Assembly (NCBI GenBank): GCA_004325065.1
Contig: PITI01000097.1
Location: 1 to 22,478, forward strand
DNA length: 22,478 bases
Reading direction: 5' to 3'
Source of the DNA: Hamiltosporidium magnivora
Lineage: Eukaryota; Microsporidia; Dubosqiidae
Translations under genes and position numbers: made by a program
In this document: one piece after another, positions 1 to 9,475 of the stretch
Layout of the letters: each line of letters begins with the position of its first letter
Numbering within the stretch: position 1 is the first letter of the stretch
Notes under the pieces: model-generated
Told to the model about the DNA's origin: nothing
Databases searched by the model: none
Seen by the model: the letters and a program-made list of their open reading frames with translations, nothing else

Positions 1-145
1 AATTAAAAATTTGATTTATAAACAATGCTTTATTATTTTTAATTTTTAAAAACAGAAATTCTTTAGAAATAATTTAAATAAAATTAAAAATCTGGTTTTG
101 AAACAAAGATTTATTATTTTTGAAGTTTGGAAATTCTTAACAATT
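1..145. repeat. Imperfect direct duplication of about 65 bp
   Basis: The stretch at 1-65 and the stretch at about 81-145 align with few gaps. Both begin with AATTAAAAAT, share a TTTATTATTTTT block (28-39 and 109-120) and end near AAATTCTT. The offset is about 80 bp, so this could be the tail of a tandem array that continues to the left of the window. The second copy runs into the open frame that leads into the glutathione synthetase gene. No function is apparent. Confidence 0.5.
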
Positions 146-201
146 CGGCTTTCAATTCTGCTGCTTCATTTAGACCAAAAGAACCGAAATCTGTTTCATT
201 T

Positions 202-1632
202 ATGAAACCTGTAGAAAAATCCGAAAGTTCTTCTAATTGGTTCCCAGATTCTTCACTGTCGCAATTAAAAAACAAATCAAAATCATTTTCCATGGGTTCG
301 ATGAAAAACACAAATTTTAAGAAAATAGCAATTAGTAATAATTTGACGGATTTAAGAGAAGAAAAGGTTAAAATAGTGAATATAACACAAAGACCATCTA
401 AATTTCCGTATTCAAAAGCAAAAATGGTAATTTCTAAGCAAAATATAATGACAAAACTTTTTTACAATGCCATGCAAGATATAGGAAACATGAATTTACA
501 GATACGGAATTCCTTACACGAAATATTAGAAGAAATAAGAAAATTGAAAACACCAAAGAAAATACAAGCTATATTTATGAGAACAGATTATCTTTTAGAA
601 AAAACGACCGGTGAAATGAAACAGGTTGAAACAAATGTCATAGCGTGTTGTTTTATATTTCTTGGTCCCTTATTAAACAAAACTCATTCTTTATTTTATG
701 AAAAGGTTCTAATTTCTGATAGCAATAAGAAATTTATTAATTTTGTTGTCACAATATTTGAAGCTCAAGATAAAAATTATTTAAAGAATAAAAATATAGG
801 ACTGATGATAGATAATGAGACAAGTATACATTGTGCCAATTTCCATGATAAAATAGAATTTATAAAAGGAATTAAAGAAAAGGGAATCGATGTTTTTCAT
901 GTAAAAGTATCAGATTTGCAACCAAATATAAAAATAAAATTGAAAAATGGCGAAACAAAAAATATTTTAAATTTTATTGAAAATAAATCTCATTGGAGAG
1001 AATGGAACGATTGTGAAATATTTTTTATGGATAGAAAAGTTTCTTTTGTTTATTATCGATGGTTTTACAATGCAGAACATTTTGATAATGAAAGTATTAT
1101 TTATCGTACTTTGTTTGAGATAAGTGATTGTGTTAATTTACCTTCGGTTGAACTCCAAATAATTGGAATGAAATATTTTCAGATTTTGTTTAAAGACAAG
1201 AATATTTTAAAAAAATATTTAAATATAGATGAAATTGAAGCTATTTATTCGAATTTTGGAGATTTTAAAAAATTGGAAAATTTTAATTTTGATGACCAAT
1301 TTGATTATATTTTAAAATCCGATTTAGAAGGCGGTGGCCACAATATATATGGAGAAGACATGCTGGAAATTGTAAAAAGAAAAGATGAGAAATATTTTTT
1401 AATGAAAAATATTTTATCGCCTTCTTTCAACAATAAATTTATTGATGATAAAGAAGAAAGACAGGTTGTCTGTGAAATAGGTATTATGGGATGTTTAATC
1501 TCATCAAATGGAGAAATTATTGATCAACAGGATTGTGGATATATTTGTAGATCCAAGGATGTTTGTAGTAAAGAATGCGGTGTTTCTTGTGGATATGGTG
1601 CACTAGATTCAATTTATGAATTCGATGAATAA
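202..1632 (+). CDS. GSH2: Glutathione synthetase, eukaryotic type
   Basis: Likely joins gamma-glutamylcysteine and glycine with ATP to make glutathione (EC 6.3.2.3) in the cytosol. From the ATG at 202 it has 476 residues, close to the human (474) and yeast (491) enzymes. Seen in order: the R-T-D-Y block (residues 127-130), Q-V-E-T-N (141-145, metal-ligand E and N retained), the K-S-D-L-E-G-G-G-H-N-I-Y-G glycine-rich ATP/Mg loop (372-384), Y-F-L-M, C-E-I-G-I-M-G, then the C-terminal R-S-K (450-452) and C-G-V-S-C-G substrate lid. Two serines that contact gamma-Glu-Cys in the human enzyme (S149, S151) appear as Ala148 and Cys150. The frame is open from 124 but has no ATG before 202. ATGs at 292 and 301 are also possible, and homology starts only after about residue 35, so the true start is uncertain. 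No neighbour shares its pathway. Confidence 0.9.
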   Translation: MKPVEKSESSSNWFPDSSLSQLKNKSKSFSMGSMKNTNFKKIAISNNLTDLREEKVKIVNITQRPSKFPYSKAKMVISKQNIMTKLFYNAMQDIGNMNLQIRNSLHEILEEIRKLKTPKKIQAIFMRTDYLLEKTTGEMKQVETNVIACCFIFLGPLLNKTHSLFYEKVLISDSNKKFINFVVTIFEAQDKNYLKNKNIGLMIDNETSIHCANFHDKIEFIKGIKEKGIDVFHVKVSDLQPNIKIKLKNGETKNILNFIENKSHWREWNDCEIFFMDRKVSFVYYRWFYNAEHFDNESIIYRTLFEISDCVNLPSVELQIIGMKYFQILFKDKNILKKYLNIDEIEAIYSNFGDFKKLENFNFDDQFDYILKSDLEGGGHNIYGEDMLEIVKRKDEKYFLMKNILSPSFNNKFIDDKEERQVVCEIGIMGCLISSNGEIIDQQDCGYICRSKDVCSKECGVSCGYGALDSIYEFDE

Positions 1633-2555
1633 GTCATCTTCAACACCGAGAGGTACAAGAGGACTGGAATGAGTAAGTAAGTATGAATAAAGCTTAGTTT
1701 TACTCTTTTTAAGTTCTATTTATAGTACGATTTTGTTTGGTATTTTTTTGTTTACTTATAGTTATAAAAAATTTTAAATGTGAACTTTACGGCTGTTTTA
1801 CGATTTAAAACTTCGTTTTTTGGAAATAAAATTTACTCAAACTAAATATAAGTTGTTTTTAATGACCCCATCCATCCTCGACGACAAGAGGTACAAAAAA
1901 TCAGGAATATGTAAGTATGGTAAATGACATTTGATATGCAGTTTTAGTTATTTTAAGCTTAAATCAATTTTTAGCAATGAATATCTTTATTTACAATACC
2001 TAGCACATTAAAAAATTATAGACATTATATTTAAATAAAGTTTTAACAGATGTATTAATTTCAATCCAAAGATAGCTGTATTATGATCGCTATAGTCTTA
2101 CCTGGAATAGTTTAATAATCTTTATAAATTTATTCCTTAATTTAGAATGAAATATTAGACAGAAAAACGCTTTATTTTATTTAGAATCTCCATTTTAATT
2201 AAAATATTATGTTTAATAAGTTCTGAAAACAACCAAATATGTTTCATTTAATATTTATTATAAAAATAGTTCAATTTGAATGAAAAGGCAAAATACGATT
2301 ATGTAAAATCGGTTACGATTTATAACTTGTAAAAAGTTATTACTAATGTTGGATGCTGTTGCAAAAATTTAAAAAAAAAACTTGGGTACAATTTGGATTG
2401 ATGTCAAAAAAGCACGGAATTTAATATTTAAGGTTTTTTTTTCGGATTGGATTCCAAATATAGATGTTATAATTTGATATTGAATAGTCAATCAGCTTTA
2501 ATTTACTAAAAGATTAATATGAATGTAAGACACAGAAATTTATGAAACAGAAGAA
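1633..2555. other. AT-rich spacer downstream of glutathione synthetase
   Basis: No convincing gene on either strand. It contains the two copies of the duplicated block described separately and several A/T homopolymer runs, for example A10 near 2371 and T9 near 2434. All frames are closed by frequent stops. Confidence 0.6.
1650..1970. repeat. Imperfect direct repeat pair, offset about 238 bp
   Basis: GAGGTACAA occurs at 1650 and 1888. In both places it is followed by a GGAAT, a GTAAGTATG and then an AGTTTTA...TTTTAAG block, giving roughly 75-90 bp of partial similarity. The first copy starts 18 bp after the stop codon of the glutathione synthetase gene. GTAAGT resembles a microsporidian 5' splice site, but there is no coding context for an intron here. 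It could equally be a piece of a dispersed repeat. Function unknown. Confidence 0.45.
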
Positions 2556-2559
2556 AGAA

Positions 2560-3190
2560 TAGCGAATATTATAATGAATCTTCTTTTTCATTTCATTCGT
2601 ATGAAATATTGGGTTCTAATTTTGACACGAAAGAAAATTTACGGACATATGATCGTTCATACTATTATAAAATTTGTCATATTTGAACATCGATCCATTA
2701 AGCAGTGTAATATATCAGTCATAATCTTAATCTTTATTATACCACGTATTTTTACCATTTTCATTCAAATGATATCAAATTTTCAAAAAAACTACATTAT
2801 CCCACTTTTTTCATGAGATTAGCTCAGCTATAAGATTACATAGACAAATTTTTCAGTATTAATTTATCGATATGCCTTGTGCTACTTACATTCTGAAGCA
2901 TTTCATTAAAAAAACTGCCCATAATCATTTTAATCGGCAAGCTTTTTCCAGCTTTTATCCTTAGATCTGATAGCAGATCAAACCCACCTTAGGTTCCTAC
3001 AGGGCTTTTAATCTTTCCATTAACTCTGAAATTTTAAATTCAAAAAAACTTACAACTAAGATATGTATCCTTGACTTCCATGAGGCTCAATCTAGATGTT
3101 GCAATGACATACCTTCGGAGATAACTCGCCTAAAGTGATCATACTTTAGCGGTTTATTTTTTGGCCCCTTTAACACGCTAAGTTTTCGGA
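2560..3190 (-). pseudogene. Decayed coding remnant, family not recognised
   Basis: This stretch is richer in G+C than its surroundings. Its minus-strand translation reads like protein in short blocks joined by frameshifts. Examples: about 3140-2985, containing R-R-V-I-S-E-G-M-S-L-Q-H-L and F-F-E-F-K-I-S-E-L-M-E-R-L-K; about 2995-2840, containing G-G-F-D-L-L-S-D-L-R-I-K-A-G-K; and about 2765-2665, containing M-T-D-I-L-H-C-L-M-D-R-C. Stops interrupt at several points and no complete domain is visible. I do not recognise the family; it may be an old mobile-element gene. The call rests on codon feel and composition only. Confidence 0.35.
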
Positions 3191-3239
3191 AAAGAAAGCA
3201 AGAGTAGGTTTCCTTGATAATGCATGGAAATTACTTATG

Positions 3240-3714
3240 ATTTCAATTTTGTATTTAATTTGTTATATTAAAGGTAGGAACTAACTTTGTAAAAGAAATT
3301 TTGACATTTTTTAGACCTCGTTTTCTTTATACAAAAACCATAACGAAACCATAAATTCAAAATGGTTTAATTCTAACTGAAATTCTAACAATATTTTTCA
3401 AGAAATTGCATCAAATTGTTACCGAATAGATAGTTTTAGAATAGTTGTTCTTCTTCATCATCTTATTTCTTATAACATAAAGTAGTATGAATGAAACTTA
3501 AACTCATTATAAATTAGCTATATAAATTTAATCCCAATAAAAACCATTCAAATCTTAAATGAAAAATTTTTGATAGGTATTAACGATTTAATATAGAATT
3601 TTATAATCAAAGATAAAAAGTTTTTGAATTAAAAAATGATTCTTTATTGAGTCGGGTACTCCTAATAGAGCATTCTTATTCTTTTCGAATAAAATATTTG
3701 ATAAATGAAATTTT
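3240..3714. other. Spacer upstream of the putative secreted protein gene
   Basis: AT-rich DNA without a supportable gene. A GTCGGGTACTCC patch lies about 60 bp before the ATG at 3715 and is one of the few G/C clusters in the spacer. It could be a promoter element, but it lies further from the start than the CCC/GGG-like signals usually described in microsporidia. Confidence 0.5.
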
Positions 3715-5499
3715 ATGAACTGTATTTATTTTATAAAATTTATCCTAGGTATGTCTTGGATTTCTATTATATTGACATTAATTTTTTCACATTTTAGCTT
3801 AAATGCTTCGTTTTATGATCTTGATGATAAAGAAATATATTTAAACGTTCTTGAGGATACAATTTATAGTGGGAGTTCATCAAACAATTCCTTTAATTGC
3901 TCAAACAGTAAAAAAGTTGAAACAGAAGCGATACTTTCAAATGATTCTATTGGGTATAAAAATGATTTGACAGGACCTCGTAATAATTCAGATATTGAAA
4001 TGAAAACTGAGGTGGATTCAATTGATTGCATTCAGCATATCGAATTGTTAAATAGTGATTTGTTGAAACCACTAAATAAATATAATGAATATTTATTAAT
4101 TGATCACGAACTAAAAGTTAAAGTTGCACTTGATGCTTTGAAAACTGTGCTATGTGAAACCAATAATATTACTGCATTTAATTTTCGATATGTATTTCTC
4201 AAAAAAACATCTAATTCAATCAAAACAACTAATTTGTCTTTGAAAATAAGAAAACACTTAGTCATAATAAATAACGTTTACAGATTTTTTTTGCTAGAAA
4301 ATGATTTTTTGAAGGAGCTAGAACAAATGTACAAGAAGAATGATTATCAAAAAACTTTAATCCGTTGTTTTAGTAATATTGATCCGGTTTTTGAATATAT
4401 TATTAACTATATAGATGAAGGAATAAAAAAATTATATTCTAATGAAAATTTCGAATTTGAATATAAAAATTTAAAAAAATCTGTTCTAGAGTATGAATTT
4501 CTACAATGCACCAATGTAAACAATTTAGGATTTCATAACTTGTATATTCAGAACTGGAATTTACTTTATTCGGCCAATTTTATTGAATATTGGAAGCAGA
4601 CAATTTTGAATATTTTAAATTTAAAAAACAATTATATTTATTTGATCTTACCTGAATTTAGATCCTTTGAAATTAAACTTAAGGCAGAAATTAATTCAAT
4701 TCAATTAAAAAATGGAAGTTTTTTCATTGCAATATTAGTATTGAAATCACTTTTAAACAATCCAATAATAAAAACTATTCAAGAACGTTTTCAAGCTGCT
4801 GTTTCGAAAAATAAAACTTTTGGTTTAAACCATGAAGAATGTAAATGGTACCTGAAGAATAAACATATTCTAAGAAAACATTTCATGAAAGTTTTAAAAA
4901 TATTCGTGATTTCAATAGAACATAATATGTTTCATTCTGTACTTTATACACTTGAAAGAGTTATTTATTATGATTTCATAAGAAAAAAATTAAGTTCTAA
5001 TTTTTTGCTCTGTTATCATTTCTTAAATATAATGAACAATGTTCTGTTTTTAATGGACAAAATTTTAGTTCAAGGTTTATTCTTATATATAAATGTCTTT
5101 GTGAAAAGTGTTATTGAAGAAAAATGTGCCTCTCGCTACAGAACATGCGATGAAAATATTTTCTTTTATATTGATATTTCTATAAAAAGAAAAATATTGC
5201 TGCTTTATATAAGGTTATATGAATCTTTATTTGATAGACAAATGGATTTTGGGAATAAAAAAAGTGGTGAACAATATAATTCAATTTTTTTATACTTCGA
5301 AGATATTAAAAAGTTTATGGAGACAAATAACATGTTTTTAATATTGAAAAGCAGAAGAATTGGAACAGAGTTTTGTTTCAATATTGATGATTTGTTGCTT
5401 TTATCATCTTGTTTAATTCAACGAATTTATAAATTACGATTTGAAATCGAATGTTTCATAAATTTAAGAAATTATTTCCAAAGATTTTTTAAAAATTAA
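3715..5499 (+). CDS. Putative secreted or membrane-anchored protein, unknown family
   Basis: An uninterrupted 594-codon frame in DNA this AT-rich is strong evidence for a gene. The N-terminus has a hydrophobic stretch at residues 5-31 (F-I-K-F-I-L-G-M-S-W-I-S-I-I-L-T-L-I-F), followed by N-A-S-F-Y-D. It reads as a signal peptide or signal anchor. An internal ATG at residue 13 (3751) would give a more usual signal length. Residues 50-110 are Ser/Asn/Asp-rich and probably disordered. The remainder (about 120-594) is rich in Leu, Ile, Phe, Tyr, Asn and Lys and looks all-helical, with no cysteine-rich module and no catalytic motif I recognise. There is no paralogue in the window and no K-D-E-L-type retention tail. 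It could be one of the lineage-specific secreted proteins common in microsporidia; this is inference from the signal sequence and the lack of recognisable relatives. Confidence 0.75.
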   Translation: MNCIYFIKFILGMSWISIILTLIFSHFSLNASFYDLDDKEIYLNVLEDTIYSGSSSNNSFNCSNSKKVETEAILSNDSIGYKNDLTGPRNNSDIEMKTEVDSIDCIQHIELLNSDLLKPLNKYNEYLLIDHELKVKVALDALKTVLCETNNITAFNFRYVFLKKTSNSIKTTNLSLKIRKHLVIINNVYRFFLLENDFLKELEQMYKKNDYQKTLIRCFSNIDPVFEYIINYIDEGIKKLYSNENFEFEYKNLKKSVLEYEFLQCTNVNNLGFHNLYIQNWNLLYSANFIEYWKQTILNILNLKNNYIYLILPEFRSFEIKLKAEINSIQLKNGSFFIAILVLKSLLNNPIIKTIQERFQAAVSKNKTFGLNHEECKWYLKNKHILRKHFMKVLKIFVISIEHNMFHSVLYTLERVIYYDFIRKKLSSNFLLCYHFLNIMNNVLFLMDKILVQGLFLYINVFVKSVIEEKCASRYRTCDENIFFYIDISIKRKILLLYIRLYESLFDRQMDFGNKKSGEQYNSIFLYFEDIKKFMETNNMFLILKSRRIGTEFCFNIDDLLLLSSCLIQRIYKLRFEIECFINLRNYFQRFFKN

Positions 5500-6600
5500 A
5501 TCTTATAATCTAATTTAATTTATTCTTCCTACGAGTTAATTAACTCTAAGACATTTTCTTTGAATTTTTGACAAATATATTTAATACCTATTTTGATTTA
5601 CAAGCAACAAATATAAAAGCATATATTTTGATGGATTTTGTTTATAAGTTCATTATTTTAGCTTGGAATGGATTTCCACATAACAAATCACTTTTTTATT
5701 AACAGTATAGGCTTTATTAAATATCTAAATTTATTCGTGTTTGTTTGATAGAAAAGACAAAATATTTTTAATCTAAAATCTTAAAGATTGCATAATAAAA
5801 ACGAAAAGATCTTAATATTATTAAGATAATGCTAAATTTTTCGCATCTCAAAGTATTTAAAGCTATAGGTAATCAGAGAAATGGAATTTAACAAAAAAAA
5901 CCATGGAATTCATTTGATTGGGTTTATAAAGTCACTTTTTAATATATATTTCATAAGCAATCCAGTGTATTTTTTCTTTACGGATCAAACATGTTATATT
6001 CTTTTGAAAATATCACAAAAAAACATCTTGAACTCAAGCAGCTGCTTAATTAAGTTAAAGTATTAACTAGATGCCATACTTTAACAAATTAAGTGATAGA
6101 CAATATATATTCAAAATACCTCGCACATGATATAAAATAAAAAGCTCATTTGCAAAATTGTTATACTAATATATTTTGATATCTGAATTAGCAGCATTAA
6201 CTTAAAAATTTCAAATGTAGGTGAAGAGTATAAAAAAAGAAAAAGTTCGTAAAGAGACATCACATTTCTAAAAAAATTTAAGTGTATGTATATCTCGACC
6301 ATGATAAAGATCGTTTCTCGTATAATTTATAAGGTTTGCCGTTAGTAATTTAAAAATATGAAGAAAATCAATATTAAATAATATTCAAATTCCGAGAAGA
6401 AATAAACAAAGTGAATAAAATAACATTTTGTCTTGACTTAGTAAAAGTATTTATAAATTGAAGTTATTATCGTTAATAAATTGTGTTGCAAAAATTTAGA
6501 AAGTCAAAAATTAAATTTTAGCTTGTTGTTATAATGTCAATCTGTGGCTATCGAAATATTATTTAGAAATGTTGGCTTTTTTATATATTTATTCTGGGGT
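5500..6600. other. AT-rich spacer, no supportable gene
   Basis: Only short chance frames occur here (for example 61 codons at 5881-6066 and 63 codons on the minus strand at 6111-6302). They are low-complexity, rich in Ile/Phe/Leu/Lys, and show no homology or start context. Nothing else stands out. Confidence 0.6.
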
Positions 6601-6620
6601 CATATAAACCAATTTGAAAC

Positions 6621-7321
6621 ATGTACTTTTCTATTATAAATAAAAATGCAAGGCTTGAAAATGAATATACATCACTATCTATCATAGATTCCTGATAATT
6701 GATTAGAATGGGAAAGAAAATAGAAAATGTGCTAGAAATATGCCGAAATCTCAATTTAAAGGCTAATATAAAATTAGAAAATATGATTGAATGCAAAAGC
6801 ATTAATGACCTGATATTTTTCAAAAAATTTGCCTCTGATTATAAAAACTAATAACTCCATCGCAAGAAACGCTTAAAAAATAAGAATCTTATGTACGTAT
6901 TTAATATTAGAATAATTTCCTTTTAATATTCAGTATTGATTTTCTAACAAAGTTAGATTGTCTCTTAAAAAACGCACGATACGAGCAGAAATTTATGTTC
7001 ATTTATTCAGTAAAAGCTATAAATCATACAAATTTTGTCTTAAAGTATTTAATATTTAATTCGAAACGGATTACTGATGAGGCTCGGGAAAAAGTATATA
7101 TGTGGCCATATAAAAGCTGGAAGTAAATTAGCATTACTTTTCATAACCAAACACATACATTAGATATGAAGAGAATATTGTAAAAAGTTCCAAAATATAA
7201 AATCCTTAGTTACAACATGAGAAAGAGATTAATATATATCATGAGTAAAAAGATCGAGGATGAATCAAAAGAATTAAACAGAGTAAAAAACGAATTAAGG
7301 TGTTTTTATAATCGTAGCTAA
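6621..7321 (+). pseudogene. Coding-like fragments, possible old mobile element
   Basis: Two purine-rich plus-strand patches translate like soluble, charged protein. The first runs from an ATG at 6621 to about 6850, broken by two adjacent stops near 6690, and contains M-G-K-K-I-E-N-V-L-E-I-C and N-M-I-E-C-K-S-I-N-D-L. The second is an intact 34-codon frame at 7217-7321 containing M-S-K-K-I-E-D-E-S-K-E-L-N-R-V-K. Between them, about 6965-7140, lie shorter patches in shifting frames. The similar style suggests one decayed gene, perhaps linked to the gag-like patch further right, but no domain is recognised. Confidence 0.25.
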
Positions 7322-8320
7322 TGAATTGATTTTATCTTTAAACCTTTTATATAAATTTTAAACAAACTAGAACACAGAAAAAACAAATTCAAGTATAAAT
7401 TTTTATTGCACTACTTTGATTGTTTGCAAATCTCTTTGTTTTGCATTTATTAATTTGAATTTAAACAACAAAGCTTTGGATATTTTAATTTTAGCATGCC
7501 ATAAGACTTCTCATATCATATCACCTCTAATACTTAAATATCCTAACAAAAGCTTTCGGATAAAAAAAACATTCTTCATATCATTTCCCTCCAATCAATT
7601 TATTTTGTTTAATAGTAAAATCCAGTTTGTTTTCTCATATCGACCTATGGGTTCTTTTAAAAAAACTAAAATTATGCTTTTTTGGCGGGAAGTAACCGTT
7701 TTGTAGGAAAAATTAAAAATCTTAACAAAATAAACAACATTATGAACTTGAAAAAAATATAAAAAAATATATTTAATGTTACGTTTGTTTATCGTATTTT
7801 TATTTGTATTTTAGGTTTGGCTTTTTTTACGACAGCTCTAAATATACCATTTCTTCTACATTTTATTAATATTTGAAAATTTAACATCTAAGCTAAAAAT
7901 ATATTTATAACTAAATAACAAGATTCAATAATAAATGGTTTTCTTACTCTTTTTATTTATAAGCTTTTACCCGAATTTTTGTAATCTCATAAGAGTATAA
8001 TAATGAAACAAGAGAGCATAATATACGCTATTTGTTGTTAAATCTTCAATAGATTTTAACGAGGAGTCTTCTGAAATAGCTTAAAATATATTTATGTAAA
8101 AAGAAATATTATGACAAAGTTGAAATCGCAAATAAAACCAGGTTTTTTTATGTATGAAAATAAAATAAAGCAAACAATGACTCAGAGGAATCAAAACAAA
8201 TCTTCTACCCTATTTTCCTGTAGATTGATACTGCATTGAGCCCACATTCATTTTTAAGTATCTAAGAATCCTTCTGACGAATAATAATGACAACAGCGCG
8301 GAAATAAAAGAGGAAACTAA
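7322..8320. other. AT-rich spacer, no supportable gene
   Basis: A 96-codon frame at 7416-7706 is open but has hydrophobic, low-complexity content and no conserved motif. I treat it as chance. From 8150 the G+C content rises toward the gag-like remnant. Confidence 0.5.
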
Positions 8321-8329
8321 AGGAGAAAA

Positions 8330-8960
8330 TAAAACATATTTTAGCTTACAGATGATCCTAAAACTCAAGTTTTATACTGGAGAAGCAAGAAAATAATATA
8401 TAAAACTATTTTTAGATCAAAATGATGTGTGGCTGCTAAACTTGGATATTGACAAAGCGTAATGAAGCAATAAGTGGCAGGTGGAAATAAAAGATCCAAC
8501 AGTATATATACGAACCGATTAAAAATCAACAAGAAGAAGTCAAATTCGTAAAAATATTGAGAACAGAAATTTATATCGATATGCAGGATTTTAAGACAAA
8601 GTTAGAACAAGCAAACTCTGATGGCTTAGTCATCTTGAACGAATGCCAGAGAGCAGTGTATTGAAAATATAAATATCTATTATTGATAAGGTTAAAGACT
8701 TCTTTGTCGCCGAAAAACAGATGGCTAGATGAAGTTAAAAAATATCTTAGTAATTTGGTATAGACGTATGGGAAAGGTAGGCCCTTGACTGTGACAGGTA
8801 GGGGTATTTAGTAAACAAAGCTAAAGCTCTCAAAGATTTGTAATGAAAATGAGCGAGTAAGTATGAAATTGAGAACGAAAGACAATAAGTAGTAGTGAGT
8901 TTCATTGAATATCTAATAGTTAAATTGTTGATGTTTTCGGTTCCTTTCATGATAATTTTA
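8330..8960 (+). pseudogene. Decayed gag-like sequence of a possible LTR retrotransposon
   Basis: Plus-strand translations here join into a coding-like series. About 8337-8460 contains F-Y-T-G-E-A-R-K-stop-Y-I-K-L-F, resembling the A-x-x-W-Y block of Ty3/gypsy gag. The 8464-8658 frame, with one stop, carries E-E-V-K-F-V-K-I-L-R and K-T-K-L-E-Q-A-N-S-D-G-L. About 8660-8762 contains W-L-D-E-V-K-K-Y-L. Around 8763-8800 a degenerate run with G-K, G and D-C-D-R could be a ruined CCHC knuckle, but it needs frame changes to see it. No protease, reverse transcriptase, integrase or LTRs were found next to it. The coding-like character is fairly clear; the gag assignment is tentative. Confidence 0.35.
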
Positions 8961-9365
8961 ATTTAATATTGGATCTTATAGGAAATTAGAAGAGTTCATA
9001 TGGTTTAAGATATATCCTGGTCTTTTATTAATACATAGTTATGTTAACTTTTTGCTAATTTTTAATATTTTGTTTGGTAATTTACAACATATACAGCATT
9101 AACCATTATATTTTTTCTTTTGAGATGCAATTCTAACAAATTTCAATAATTGATTTAAAGTGGGATTTATAAAAGAATTTAAAAAAATTCTATAATTTAC
9201 CAGAATGTATTATATGCCTTAAAAAGAACATCTATAGAAATGAATTTCAAGTAATTTAATTCTTAAAATAGATAGATTAATATAGTATAAAATAAATTTA
9301 AAAAAAAAGACCATACAAACATTGTTTAGTTCACAGACGTTTGGAAGCACGGATTCCTACCTTGA
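8961..9365. other. AT-rich spacer before the HECT ligase remnant
   Basis: Nothing supportable except that the frame leading into the HECT gene (positions divisible by 3) can be followed back to about 9330 across a TGA at 9363-9365. It shows F-T-D-V-W-K-H-G-F-L-P before that stop. The original start of the HECT gene may therefore lie in this spacer. Confidence 0.45.
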
Positions 9366-9475
9366 TATAGTTTTAGAAGTTTACAAACCAGTGATAGTTT
9401 AAATAATATTTTTCTAAAATCCGATGATCCTTTCTCTTTATTAATAATTGGTAAAACCTTATACTTAAATGGAAT

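Noticed and set aside
2574..2816. 80-codon plus-strand frame
   Set aside because: Ile/Phe-rich low-complexity translation, no motif; the opposite strand reads more like decayed coding DNA.
5881..6066. 61-codon plus-strand frame
   Set aside because: Short, no homology, composition as expected by chance in AT-rich DNA.
2358..6502. Shared TGTTGCAAAAATTTA string at 2358 and 6484
   Set aside because: Only about 15 bp of AT-rich identity with no extended similarity; easily chance.
7416..7706. 96-codon plus-strand frame
   Set aside because: The longest chance frame of the spacer; hydrophobic and low-complexity, with a weak start and no conserved block.
8747..8950. 67-codon minus-strand frame
   Set aside because: Antisense to the gag-like remnant, no protein-like features.
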